Origin: Pseudomonas sp. H3(2019)
GTDB lineage: Bacteria > Pseudomonadota > Gammaproteobacteria > Pseudomonadales > Pseudomonadaceae
Assembly (NCBI RefSeq): GCF_007713465.1
Contig: NZ_VMSG01000001.1
Span: 248,001-312,000 of the forward strand
Length of the DNA stretch: 64,000 nucleotides
Direction of reading: 5' to 3'
The notes beneath the pieces are model-generated. The model was not told where the DNA came from. It saw only the letters and a program-made list of their open reading frames with translations, and did no database searches. The translations under genes and the position numbers were made by a program. Positions 47,654-58,400 of this stretch are shown piece after piece. Positions within the stretch are counted from its first letter, which is position 1. Each line of letters starts with the position of its first letter.

Positions 47654-47673
47654 CGTAACTTGGCTGTTCTATA

Positions 47674-48627
47674 TCAACGCGCTTTAAGCTTCTGATCGAT
47701 GGCAGCCATCAGCATTTCGCCGATGTTCGTGCCAAAAGCGTTATCGATCTCGCGAATGCAGGTTGGACTGGTGACATTGATTTCGGTCAGGTGCTCGCCG
47801 ATCACGTCGAGGCCGACGAACAGCAAGCCCTTTTCACGCAGGGTCGGGCCGACCTGTGCGGCGATCCAGCGGTCCTTGTCGGTCAGCGGGCGTGCTTCGC
47901 CACGGCCACCGGCGGCCAGGTTGCCACGGGTTTCGCCAGCGGCGGGAATCCGCGCCAGGCAGTAATCCACCGGTTCGCCATCGATCATCAGGATGCGCTT
48001 GTCGCCGTCCTTGATCGCCGGCAGGTAACCCTGCGCCATGATCTGCTGTTTGCCGTGCTGGGTCAGGGTTTCGAGGATCACCGAAAGGTTCGGATGGCCT
48101 TTGGTGTGACGGAAGATCGACGCACCGCCCATGCCGTCCAGCGGCTTGAGAATCACATCGCCATGATGATCGGCGAAATCACGCAGTACATCGGGACGGC
48201 GGCTGACAACAGTCGGCGGCGTGCACTGCGGGAACAGCGTGGCGAACAGTTTTTCATTGCAGTCGCGCAGGCTCTGCGGCTTGTTGACCACCAGTACGCC
48301 AGCGCGCTCGGCTTGCTCCAGCAAGTAGGTGGAGTAAACGAATTCCATGTCGAACGGCGGATCCTTGCGCATCAGGATCACGTCCAGATCGCTCAGCAGC
48401 GCGTCGGTTTCGGCTTCCAGTTCGAACCACTTTTCCGGGTTGGCGAAAACTTTCAAAGGACGCATCCGCGCCCGGGCTTCACCTTCGGCCTGGTACAGAT
48501 CGCGCTGTTCCATATAGAACAGCGTCCAGCCGCGCGCCTGGGCGGCCAACAGCATGGCCAGCGAGCTATCCTTTTTATAGGAAATGCTGGCAATAGGGTC
48601 CATGACAATCCCGACGCGAACGCTCAT
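47674..48627 (-). CDS. gshB: Glutathione synthetase
   Basis: 317 residues, ATP-grasp ligase joining glycine to gamma-glutamylcysteine. N-terminal VGIVMDPIASISYKKDSSLA, ATP-grasp motifs GDVILKPLDGMGGASIF and DVIGEHLTEINVTSPTCIRE are all present. Complete. Divergent from pilG across 234 bases. Confidence 0.97.
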   Translation of the reverse strand: MSVRVGIVMDPIASISYKKDSSLAMLLAAQARGWTLFYMEQRDLYQAEGEARARMRPLKVFANPEKWFELEAETDALLSDLDVILMRKDPPFDMEFVYSTYLLEQAERAGVLVVNKPQSLRDCNEKLFATLFPQCTPPTVVSRRPDVLRDFADHHGDVILKPLDGMGGASIFRHTKGHPNLSVILETLTQHGKQQIMAQGYLPAIKDGDKRILMIDGEPVDYCLARIPAAGETRGNLAAGGRGEARPLTDKDRWIAAQVGPTLREKGLLFVGLDVIGEHLTEINVTSPTCIREIDNAFGTNIGEMLMAAIDQKLKAR

Positions 48628-48861
48628 GGGTTTTTCCTCGAAATTTGGGTGGTCGAAGCGACATGAAAAAGTGGCGTCAGAGTGGCGCCCAGTGTGTTCC
48701 CGGTCAAGGAAAAACCACCTCGAAGGTTGCTCGATAGATTGGATTTGGAGACTGTGCTAAAAAGGCTGCCATATCGTTCTGGCCCTTGAACATCAAGGTT
48801 TTCGGGCCCTTGGTAAGCCGCAAACGACAATTTGATTCGCAAAGGCGACGGTAGAGCAGAT

Positions 48862-49266
48862 ATGGAACAGCATTCCAGCGCCTTGAAGGTCATGGTGATC
48901 GACGATTCGAAGACGATTCGCCGCACCGCCGAAACGTTGTTGAAAAACGTGGGCTGTGAGGTCATCACGGCCATCGATGGTTTCGATGCCCTGGCCAAGA
49001 TTGCCGACAATCATCCCGGCATCATCTTTGTCGACATCATGATGCCGCGTCTGGATGGCTATCAGACCTGCGCCTTGATCAAGAACAACAGCGCGTTCAA
49101 GTCCACGCCAGTGATTATGCTGTCGTCCAAGGACGGGTTGTTCGACAAGGCCAAGGGGCGCATCGTCGGCTCTGACCAGTTTTTGACCAAGCCTTTCAGC
49201 AAGGAAGAACTGCTGAGCGCGATCCAGGCCCATGTACCGGGCTTTGCCGTCGTTTCGCCGCAGTAG
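48862..49266 (+). CDS. pilG: Twitching motility response regulator PilG
   Basis: 134 residues from the ATG at 48862; the frame is open to 48832 without a good start. Single receiver domain: VMVIDDSKTIR acidic pair, phospho-acceptor Asp58 in IIFVDIMMPRLDG, and Lys110 in FLTKPF. In P. aeruginosa PilG is phosphorylated by ChpA and promotes pilus extension and cAMP signalling. First gene of the chemosensory unit. Confidence 0.96.
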   Translation: MEQHSSALKVMVIDDSKTIRRTAETLLKNVGCEVITAIDGFDALAKIADNHPGIIFVDIMMPRLDGYQTCALIKNNSAFKSTPVIMLSSKDGLFDKAKGRIVGSDQFLTKPFSKEELLSAIQAHVPGFAVVSPQ

Positions 49267-49323
49267 GACACGAACAGTGACGCTCGGCCAGCGGGCCCGG
49301 CGTCTATAAGAATGGGGAAGACC

Positions 49324-49689
49324 ATGGCACGTATTCTGATCGTCGATGATTCGCCGACCGAAATGTACAAACTGACCGGCATGCTGGAAAAGCACGGTCA
49401 CGAAGTGTTGAAAGCCGAAAACGGCGCAGACGGCGTGGCGCTGGCTCGTCAGGAAAAACCCGATGCGGTGCTGATGGACATCGTCATGCCCGGCCTCAAC
49501 GGTTTCCAGGCCACCCGCCAGCTGACCAAAGACCCGGAAACCGGGCACATCCCGGTGATCATCATCACCACCAAGGATCAGGAAACCGATAAGGTCTGGG
49601 GCACCCGCCAGGGCGCAAAGGATTACCTCACCAAACCGGTCGACGAAGAGACCCTGATCAAGACCCTGAACAACGTGCTGGCGGGCTGA
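49324..49689 (+). CDS. pilH: Twitching motility response regulator PilH
   Basis: 121 residues from the ATG at 49324. Receiver domain with ILIVDDSPTEM, acceptor Asp52 in VLMDIVMPGLNG, and Lys104 in YLTKPVDE. In P. aeruginosa PilH opposes PilG, perhaps as a phosphate sink. pilI follows ten bases later. Confidence 0.95.
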   Translation: MARILIVDDSPTEMYKLTGMLEKHGHEVLKAENGADGVALARQEKPDAVLMDIVMPGLNGFQATRQLTKDPETGHIPVIIITTKDQETDKVWGTRQGAKDYLTKPVDEETLIKTLNNVLAG

Positions 49690-49699
49690 CGGCCGACCC

Positions 49700-50239
49700 A
49701 TGACCGAGTCGCTGACTGCCTTCGAACTGCTGCTGCAGATCGATCAGCGCTGCCGTCTGCTGGCGGCGGACCTGCCTTCGCAGCAAACCCGCAACCACGG
49801 CTGGAGCGGGATCGGTTTTCGCCTCGGCGAGCGCTGGTACGTGGCGCCGATGGGCGAGGTCAGCGAGGTGTTGCACGAGCCGCGTCTGACTCAGCTGCCG
49901 GGGGTCAAGTCGTGGGTCAGGGGCGTGGCCAACCTGCGCGGACGACTGTTGCCGGTCATGGATCTGTGCGGTTTCCTCGGGATTGAGTTGTCTGCGCTGC
50001 GCAAGCAGCGGCGTGTACTGGTCGTTGAGTATAAAGAGGTGTTCGTCGGGTTGATGGTCGATGAGGTGCTGGGTATGCAGCACTTTAACCAGGCCAGTTT
50101 CGAGCCGGCGTCACTGGACGCGCAGAACGGCCCGGCGGGGGCTTTCATAAAGGGACAGTTCGAGCGTGAGCAGCGTTGGCAGGTCTTTAGCCCGTTTGCC
50201 CTGGCGCAGTCCCCACGGTTCATGGATGTGGCCCTGTAA
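49700..50239 (+). CDS. pilI: CheW-like adaptor PilI
   Basis: 179 residues, one CheW domain (about 33–175): WYVAPMGEVSEVLHEPRLTQLPGVKSW followed by GVANLRGRLLPVMDLCGFLG is the CheW strand-turn signature. Couples PilJ to ChpA. A REP pair separates it from pilJ. Confidence 0.94.
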   Translation: MTESLTAFELLLQIDQRCRLLAADLPSQQTRNHGWSGIGFRLGERWYVAPMGEVSEVLHEPRLTQLPGVKSWVRGVANLRGRLLPVMDLCGFLGIELSALRKQRRVLVVEYKEVFVGLMVDEVLGMQHFNQASFEPASLDAQNGPAGAFIKGQFEREQRWQVFSPFALAQSPRFMDVAL

Positions 50240-50243
50240 TCCC

Positions 50244-50332
50244 TGTGGGAGCGAGCCTGCTCGCGAATGAACGATGACGCGGTACATCAGCAAGACCGCG
50301 GCGCCTGATTCGCGAGCAGGCTCGCTCCCACA
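50244..50332. repeat. Inverted REP pair inside the pil-chp gene series
   Basis: Perfect 25-base arms (50244–50268, 50308–50332), TGTGGGAGCGAGCCTGCTCG family, 39 bases apart. They lie between the pilI stop and the pilJ ribosome site, within what should be one transcript. Confidence 0.92.
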
Positions 50333-50382
50333 TGAGGTTCTTCAGTAGGTCCGGCAGGGCGTTGGTTAACAGGCGAGGATCG

Positions 50383-52443
50383 ATGATAAAAGCAAATACA
50401 GGCAAGGCTACGGAAGGGTCGCGCAGTCGTGCGCAGATCATTGTGCTGTTCATCGCGCTGATCGTGTTCATCGTGTTGCTGTTCGCCAACTTCGCTTACC
50501 TCAATACCCAGGCCTCCTACGACAAGCAGTACATTGGTCACGCTGGCGAGCTGCGCGTGCTGTCCCAGCGCATCGCCAAGAACGCCACTGAAGCGGCGGC
50601 CGGCAAGGCGGCGGCGTTCAAACTGCTGAGTGATTCGCGTAACGACTTCGCCCAACGCTGGGGTTACCTGAAAAAAGGTGACCCGACCACCGGTCTGCCA
50701 CCAGCACCCCACGCGGTGCATGCCGAAATGCGCGCGGTGCAGCTGGACTGGGAGCGCCTGCTGAAAAATACCGACGCAATTCTTTCCAGCGAACAGACTG
50801 TGCTGTCGCTGCATCAGGTCGCCGCGACCCTGGCCGAGACCGTGCCGCAGTTGCAGGTCGAATACGAAAAAGTCGTCGAAATCCTGCTCCAGCGCGGCGC
50901 ACCAGCTGCTCAGGTCGCCATGGCTCAGCGCCAGTCGTTACTGGCCGAACGGATCCTTGGTGCGGTCAACATGGTGCTCGCCGGCGACGAAAACGCCCAA
51001 CAGGCTGCCGACGCCTTTGGCCGTGATGCCGCGCGCTTCGGTCAGGTACTCAACGGCATGCTCCAGGGCAATCCGTCCCTGAAGATCAGCCAGGTCGAAG
51101 ACCAGGACGCCCGTGCCCGGCTGACCGAGATTGCCGAGCTGTTCCAATTCGTTTCGGGCTCGGTCGACGAGATCCTCGAAACCTCGCCTGAACTGTTCAA
51201 GGTCCGCGAGTCGGCGGGCAACATCTTCAACTTGTCGCAGACCTTGCTCGATGAAGCCTCGCACCTGGCCAACGGCTTCGAAAACATGGTGGGCGGGCGT
51301 TCGACCGATACCATCGGCGGTTACGTGCTGGGCTTGCTGGCGCTGACTTCAATCATCCTGATCGGCCTGGTGATGGTCCGTGAAACCAATCGCCAGTTGC
51401 GGGAAACTGCCGAGAAGAACGAACGTAACCAGAACGCGATCATGCGCCTGCTCGACGAGATCGAAGACCTCGCCGATGGCGATTTGACGGTCACGGCATC
51501 GGTGACCGAAGACTTTACCGGGACCATCGCCGACTCGATCAATTACTCGGTCGATCAGCTGCGCGATCTGGTCGCGACCATCAACCTGACCGCCGGCCAG
51601 GTCGCTGCCGCGGTGCAGGAAACCCAGGCGACCGCGATGCACCTGGCCCAGGCCTCGGAGCATCAGGCGCAGCAGATTTCCGAAGCCTCGACGGCGATCA
51701 ACGAAATGGCCCAGTCCATCGATCAGGTCTCGGCCAATGCCGCCGAGTCGTCCGCCGTTGCCGAGCGCTCGGTGGAAATCGCCAACAAGGGCAACGAGGT
51801 GGTGCACAACACTATTCACGGCATGGACAATATCCGTGAGCAGATTCAGGACACGGCCAAGCGGATCAAGCGTCTGGGCGAGTCGTCCCAGGAAATCGGC
51901 GACATCGTCAGCCTGATCGACGACATTGCCGACCAGACCAACATTCTCGCGCTGAACGCCGCCATTCAGGCCTCCATGGCCGGTGACGCCGGGCGTGGTT
52001 TTGCGGTGGTTGCCGACGAAGTCCAGCGGCTGGCGGAGCGCTCGTCGGCGGCCACCCGGCAAATTGAAACTCTGGTGCGGGCGATCCAGACTGACACCAA
52101 TGAAGCGGTGATTTCCATGGAGCAGACCACCACCGAAGTGGTGCGTGGCGCGCGACTGGCGCAGGATGCGGGGGTGGCCCTGGAAGAAATCGAAGGCGTA
52201 TCGAAAACGCTCGCCGCGTTGATCCAGAGTATTTCCAACGCGGCGCAGCAACAGACGTCTTCGGCAGGGCAGATATCCTTGACGATGAACGTGATCCAGC
52301 AGATCACCACGCAGACCTCGTCGGGCTCCACGGCCACCGCCGAGAGCATCGGCAACCTGGCGAAGATGGCCAGCCAGCTGCGGCGTTCGGTGTCTGGTTT
52401 CACCTTGCCGGCGGTGCCTGAGCGCAGCGCCGACAAGGCTTGA
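50383..52443 (+). CDS. pilJ: Pilus chemoreceptor PilJ (methyl-accepting protein)
   Basis: 686 residues from the ATG at 50383 (GCGAGGA upstream). Transmembrane segments near 18–38 and 313–333 bracket a periplasmic domain of two PilJ-type repeats. The cytoplasmic part has a HAMP-like region and the receptor hairpin tip around [11 protein letters not shown]. In P. aeruginosa it senses pilin contact with surfaces. Gln/Glu pairs suited to methylation appear in the helices, yet no pilK or chpB gene is nearby. Confidence 0.95.
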   Translation: MIKANTGKATEGSRSRAQIIVLFIALIVFIVLLFANFAYLNTQASYDKQYIGHAGELRVLSQRIAKNATEAAAGKAAAFKLLSDSRNDFAQRWGYLKKGDPTTGLPPAPHAVHAEMRAVQLDWERLLKNTDAILSSEQTVLSLHQVAATLAETVPQLQVEYEKVVEILLQRGAPAAQVAMAQRQSLLAERILGAVNMVLAGDENAQQAADAFGRDAARFGQVLNGMLQGNPSLKISQVEDQDARARLTEIAELFQFVSGSVDEILETSPELFKVRESAGNIFNLSQTLLDEASHLANGFENMVGGRSTDTIGGYVLGLLALTSIILIGLVMVRETNRQLRETAEKNERNQNAIMRLLDEIEDLADGDLTVTASVTEDFTGTIADSINYSVDQLRDLVATINLTAGQVAAAVQETQATAMHLAQASEHQAQQISEASTAINEMAQSIDQVSANAAESSAVAERSVEIANKGNEVVHNTIHGMDNIREQIQDTAKRIKRLGESSQEIGDIVSLIDDIADQTNILALNAAIQASMAGDAGRGFAVVADEVQRLAERSSAATRQIETLVRAIQTDTNEAVISMEQTTTEVVRGARLAQDAGVALEEIEGVSKTLAALIQSISNAAQQQTSSAGQISLTMNVIQQITTQTSSGSTATAESIGNLAKMASQLRRSVSGFTLPAVPERSADKA

Positions 52444-52481
52444 ACGATGCCTGCTGGAAAAGCATTTTGATGGGAGTGGTT

Positions 52482-55400
52482 ATGGGTGATCGGCACGACT
52501 ATGTGGCCCTCGAATGGGTCAAGGGCGAAATTGCCGAAACGTTGAAGCAGGCGTTTATTGCCCTTGAAAGCATGGCCCTCGACAACCGGATCGAAGAGCC
52601 GCTGACGGCGCACGCGATCGCGGAGTGCCTGGCGGGGATTCATCAGGTTCACGGCAGTTTGCAGATGGTCGAATTCTACGGCGCGGCGTTGCTCGCCGAA
52701 GAGATGGAACAGCTCGCGGCAGCGTTGCAGCACAACCGCGTCAGCCACCGCGATGAAGCCATTCGCTTGCTGCAACAAGCCCTCGGTCAGTTACCGATTT
52801 ACCTCGACCGCGTGCACAGCGCCCGCCGTGACTTGCCGTTGGTGGTCTTGCCGCTGATCAACGACCTGCGCAGCGCCCGTGGCGAAAGCCTGTTGTCGGA
52901 AACCAGCCTGTTCAGCCCGCAGTGGCAAGCGCTTCCCGAATTGGATGACGACACGCTGGCAATGCTTGAGCCGGCCGAGCTACCGAATGTGCTGCGCAAA
53001 TTGCGGCAAATGTTGCAGATGGGACTGGTTGGGTTGCTTCGCGAACAGGACGACACCACCAATCTCGGCTATCTGGCCAAGGTCTTTGCACGCCTCGAAA
53101 TGCTGTGCGACGGGGCGCCATTGGGGCCTTTGTGGCAGATCGCTTCGGCGCTGGTCGAAGGCATGCTCAGCGGCAGTGTCGCCAACAGTCCGGCGCTGCG
53201 CAGCCTGTTCAAGGAGGCTGACAAGGAACTCAAGCGCCTGCTTGAACACGGCATCTCGCAAATCAATCAGCCGGCACCGCCTGAGTTGCTCAAAAGCCTG
53301 CTGTTCTACATTGCCAAGGCACAACATCCCACTGCGCAGATGCAAGCCATGAAAGAGCGTTATGCCCTGGACGACGCGTTGCCCGACAGTGCAATGGTCG
53401 ATGAAGAACGCGCTCGCCTGGCTGGCCCGGACCGCGACGCGATGCGCTCGGTGCTGGCCGCGCTCTGCGAAGAGCTGGTGCGGGTCAAGGAGCGCCTCGA
53501 CCTGTTCGTGCGCAGCGACCGTCAGCATGTCTCGGACCTCGACAGCCTGCTGGCGCCACTGCGGCAAATCGCCGACACCCTGGCAGTGCTCGGCTTCGGT
53601 CAACCGCGCAAGGTGATCATCGATCAACTGGCGGTGGTCCTGAGCCTTGCACAAGGCCAGCGCGAGCCGAACGACGCGATCCTGATGGATGTCGCCGGAG
53701 CCCTGCTTTACGTCGAGGCGACCCTGGCCGGAATGGTTGGCACCGTCGAGGAAAACCGCGAAGAGAGTCGGTTGCCGACCACCGACCTGACGCAGATCCA
53801 CCAGATCGTCATCAAGGAAGCGCGAATCTGCCTGCAACAGGCCAAGGACATGATCGTCGACTACATTGACAGCGATTGGGATCGTCAGGTCTTGCAGCCG
53901 CTTCCAGCCGTGCTGACCCAGGTGCGTGGCGCGTTGGCGATGATTCCGTTGAGCCGCGCGGCGAGCCTGCTGGAAGCCTGCAACGGTTTCATTCGCGAGC
54001 ATCTGCTGGCAGACCAGACGCGTCCCGACTGGCCGCAACTCGACAGCCTGGCCGACGCCATTACCAGCATCGAGTATTACCTGGAGCGTTTGAGTGAAGA
54101 CCCCGAGGCGCCTGGCGAAAAGATCCTCGATGTCGCCGAGCAAAGCCTGGCCGCTCTGGGGTATTTCCCCGGCGAGGTGGCTGTGCCGCTGCCCGAAGAC
54201 GTGCTGAGCCCAGGCTTGGCGTTGGTGATGCCGGATCTGCCGGCGCTGGATAACCCGCAGATCGCCCAGTCGCTGGCCGAGGTGTTGGCCAGCCCGGCCC
54301 GTGCCGTCAATCCGCCCGCGCTGATCACGCCGGGCAGTCTGTTGCCGCCGCCGGCCGATGAAGAGCCGGTGGATGCCGAGCTGCGCGAAGTTTTTCTCGA
54401 GGAGACCGACGAAGTCCTGGATATCCTGCGCGAATACTTGCCGCGCTGGGTCGCCAGCCCCGACAGCGCCTCGGTCCTGAGCGAGTTGCGTCGCGCCTTC
54501 CACACCTTGAAAGGCAGCGGGCGAATGGTCCGCGCTCTGGTGTTGGGCGAGTTGGCGTGGGCGCTGGAAAATCTGCTCAACCGGGTGCTGGAGCGCAGTG
54601 TCGAACCGGGTCCGCCGGTTTATCAACTGCTGGATGAAGTGCTGCGACTGCTCCCTGAACTGATCGCTGAGTTCGCCGCCAACACCCAACGTCAGCGCGA
54701 CGATGTCGACCGCCTGGCCGCTTGCGCCCATGCCCTGGCGAAGGGGGATGAAACCCTGCCGGACACTGCGTCGCAGGATGACGCGATGCTTGACCCGCAG
54801 TTGCTGGAGATCTTCCGCAACGAAGCTGAAACCCACCTCCAGAGCCTCGACCGTTTTCTCGATCAGGCCGCCGAGCATGTGCCGTTGCAGGCCAGCGATG
54901 AGTTGCAGCGCGCCTTGCACACCCTCAAGGGCAGCGCTTCGATGGCCGGTGTGTTGCCGATTGCCGAACTGGCGGCGCCGTTCGATCATCTGGCCCGCGA
55001 GTACAAGGCACACCAGATTGCGCTGGACCTGGACGAAGTCGAACTGCTGCTCGAAGCCGGTGAACTGTTGCGGCGCGGGCTGAAGCAATTGAACAGTGAT
55101 CCGCTGACGCCGATCAGGGGCGCCGAAGACTTGATCGAGCGCACTCAGGCACTGCTCGCCGAACGCCTGGAGGCCATCCTCAATGCACCGAACACGGGGT
55201 TGCGGATCAAGCGTGATCCGCAACTGATCAACAAATTCCTGGCCCAGGGGATGGACATCCTGCTGGACGCCGAAACCCTGTTGCAGCGCTGGCAGCAACA
55301 CCCCGGCGAACGGCAGGAACTCAGCGCGCTGCTGGATGAATTGACGACCCTGGGCGAGAACGCGCACCTGGCCGATTTGCATCCGGTGGATGAGCTGTGT

Positions 55401-58400
55401 GAAGCCTTGCTCGACCTCTATGGCGCGGTGGAAGAAAGCAGCCTGGCGGTCAACGAACGGTTCTTCCACGAAGCCCAAAGTGCTCACGAAGCGCTGATCA
55501 ACATGCTCGATGAACTGGCCGCCGGCCAGGAAGTCGGCTCGCAACCGGCGCGGGTGCGGGCCTTGCGTGATTTGCTCAATGAGGGCCTTGATCCGTCGGC
55601 CATGGGGCTGATTCGCAGCGATGGCAGCCGCACGCTGAGCATTACCGAGCTGGGCAGCGCCACCAGCGAGCTGGCACAGGCGCAGGCGTTGACGATTGAC
55701 GATGAAATCGTTTCGATCTTTCTCGAAGAAGCGGTGGATATCCTCGAAAGCGCCGGACAAGCCTTGCAGCGTTGGCTCAATGATCCGGAGAGCGCTGCGC
55801 CGCTGTCGTCGTTGCAGCGCGACTTGCACACCCTCAAGGGCGGCGCGCGAATGGCCGAGGTTGGGCCGGTCGGCGATCTGGCTCACGAACTTGAAAGCCT
55901 TTATGAAGGGCTGGTCGACCGGCGCTTCAGTCATTCACCCGCGCTCGGGGTGTTACTGCAACAGAGCCACGACCGCCTCGCGATGTTGCTCGAACAGTTG
56001 CAAAACCATCAGCCACTGAGCGATCCGGGTACGTTGATCGAGGCAATCCAGCAATTTCGGCAAAGCACCGGCAGCACAGCCGATGGGGTCGAAGTGGCGG
56101 CTGCGAATGATGCGGCGAGCCATGATCCGGAACTGTTGGAGATTTTCCTCGAGGAAGGCTTCGACATCATCGACAGTTCGGGCGCGGCGCTGTCGCGCTG
56201 GCAGGCGGACCCACAGAACCGTCAGGAAATGGAAACCCTGCTGCGCGACCTGCATACCCTTAAGGGCGGCGCGCGAATGGTCGAAATCGCCCCGATTGGC
56301 GACCTGGCCCATGAGCTGGAGTTTCTTTACGAAGGGTTGTCGACCGGCTTGCTGCACGCCATACCGGCGTTGTTCGATCTGTTGCAGCGCAGCCATGACC
56401 GGTTGGCGCAGATGCTCGACGCGACCCGTGCCGGCCAGCCGGTGCTGCCGGCTGACAGCCTGATCGACGCGATCAAGGCCTTCACTCACCCGACGGCTGA
56501 CAAGGCCCCGACGCCAGCTCCGCTGGTTGAAGTGGCAGCGGTGGCCAAGCCTGAGGCCGCAGCGCTGCAACCGGATGCTGGCGCCGATATGGTCAAGGTG
56601 TCGGCTGAGCTGCTCGACGATCTGGTCAACCTGGCCGGTGAAACTTCGATTTTCCGCGGTCGCATCGAGCAGCAAGTCAACGATGCACAAGTCGCCCTGA
56701 GCGAGATGGAAACCACCATCGAGCGCATGCGTGATCAGTTGCGCCGGCTCGACACCGAAACCCAGGGACGGATTCTCAGCCGGCAGCAGGTTGACGCCGA
56801 ACGTCTGGGCTACGAAGAGTTCGATCCGCTGGAAATGGATCGGCACTCGCAGTTGCAGCAGTTGTCGCGGGCGTTGTTCGAGTCGGCTTCCGACTTGCTC
56901 GACCTTAAGGAAACCCTCGACCGCTGCAACCACGACGCAGAGAACCTGCTGCAACAACAAGGCCGGATCAACACCGAACTGCAAGAAGGCTTGATGCGCA
57001 CACGCATGGTGCCGTTCGAACGGATGCTGCCGCGCTTGAAGCGCATCGTTCGTCAGGTCTCCAGCGAGTTGGGCAAGGACGTCGAGTTCATTGTCGGGAA
57101 CGCCGAAGGCGAGATGGACCGCAATGTGCTGGAACGCATGGCGGCACCGCTTGAGCACATGCTGCGCAATGCTGTCGACCACGGCCTGGAATCCGCCGAA
57201 GCACGCCGAACGGCCGGTAAACCCGAGCAAGGCCGAATTACCCTGGACCTGTCCCGTGAGGGCGGCGACATCATTTTCGACATCCGCGACGACGGTGCCG
57301 GCGTGCCGCTGGATGCAGTGCGGCGCAAGGCGATCAAGCGCGGTTTGCTCGCCCCCGACAGCGACATGAGCGATCGCGACGTGTTGCAGTTCATTCTGCA
57401 GCCAGGGTTTTCCACTGCCGAGAAAATCACCCAGATCTCCGGGCGTGGTGTCGGCATGGACGTGGTTCACGAAGAAGTGCGGCAACTCGGTGGCTCGATG
57501 GTCATCGACTCTGTACCTGGGCAGGGCGTGCATTTCCGCATTCGGCTGCCGTTCACCGTATCGGTCAACCGCGCGCTGATGGTGCAGTGTGCCGAGGATC
57601 AGTACGCGATCCCGCTGAACACCATCGAAGGCATCGTGTGCGTGCTGCCGTTCGAGCTGGAGGGGTATTACCAGCTCGATCCGCCGTTATACGAATACGC
57701 TGGGCAACGCTATGAATTGTGCTATCTCGGCGAGCTGCTGAAGACCAGCGTCCGCCCGAAACTGCTGGGCCAGAGCCTGCCGTTGCCGGTGCTGCTGGTG
57801 CAGTGCAACGAGCGACGCATCGCGGTGCAGGTCGATGCGACGACCGGTACCCGGGAAATCGTGGTGAAAAGTCTCGGCCCGCAGTTCGCAGCGGTGCAGG
57901 GATTGTCTGGCGCGACCATTCTTGGCGATGGCCGGGTAGTGCTGATTCTCGACCTGCTGACGCCTATCCGCGCCATGCAGACGCAGGTATCACCGCAGCG
58001 CGTCATTCAGGAATCGGCCACGGAGGCCGAGCCGCAGCGTTCGATGCTGGTCCTGGTGGTCGACGACTCGGTGACCGTGCGCAAGGTCACCAGCCGCCTG
58101 CTCGAACGCCACGGCATGAACGTGCTGACCGCCAAGGACGGTGTCGACGCCATGCTGTTGCTCGAAGAGCACATGCCCGACCTGATGCTACTGGACATCG
58201 AAATGCCGCGCATGGATGGTTTTGAAGTGGCCATGCAGGTGCGCAACGATCCACGGTTGCAGCACCTGCCGATCATCATGATCACCTCGCGCACCGGCCA
58301 GAAACACCGCGACCGGGCGATGGCTATCGGCGTCAACGACTATCTCGGCAAGCCGTACCAGGAATCGGTGTTGCTCGAAAGCATCGCCTTGTGGAGCAAA

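Noticed and set aside
52440-52481. Upstream start for chpA
   Set aside because: It overlaps the pilJ stop and lacks a ribosome site; the ATG at 52482 has one and gives the N-terminus expected for ChpA.
52980-55934. 984-codon minus-strand open frame, and another at 55953–57533
   Set aside because: Both are antisense to chpA, rich in Arg/Gln/His with no domain; products of GC-biased codon use.
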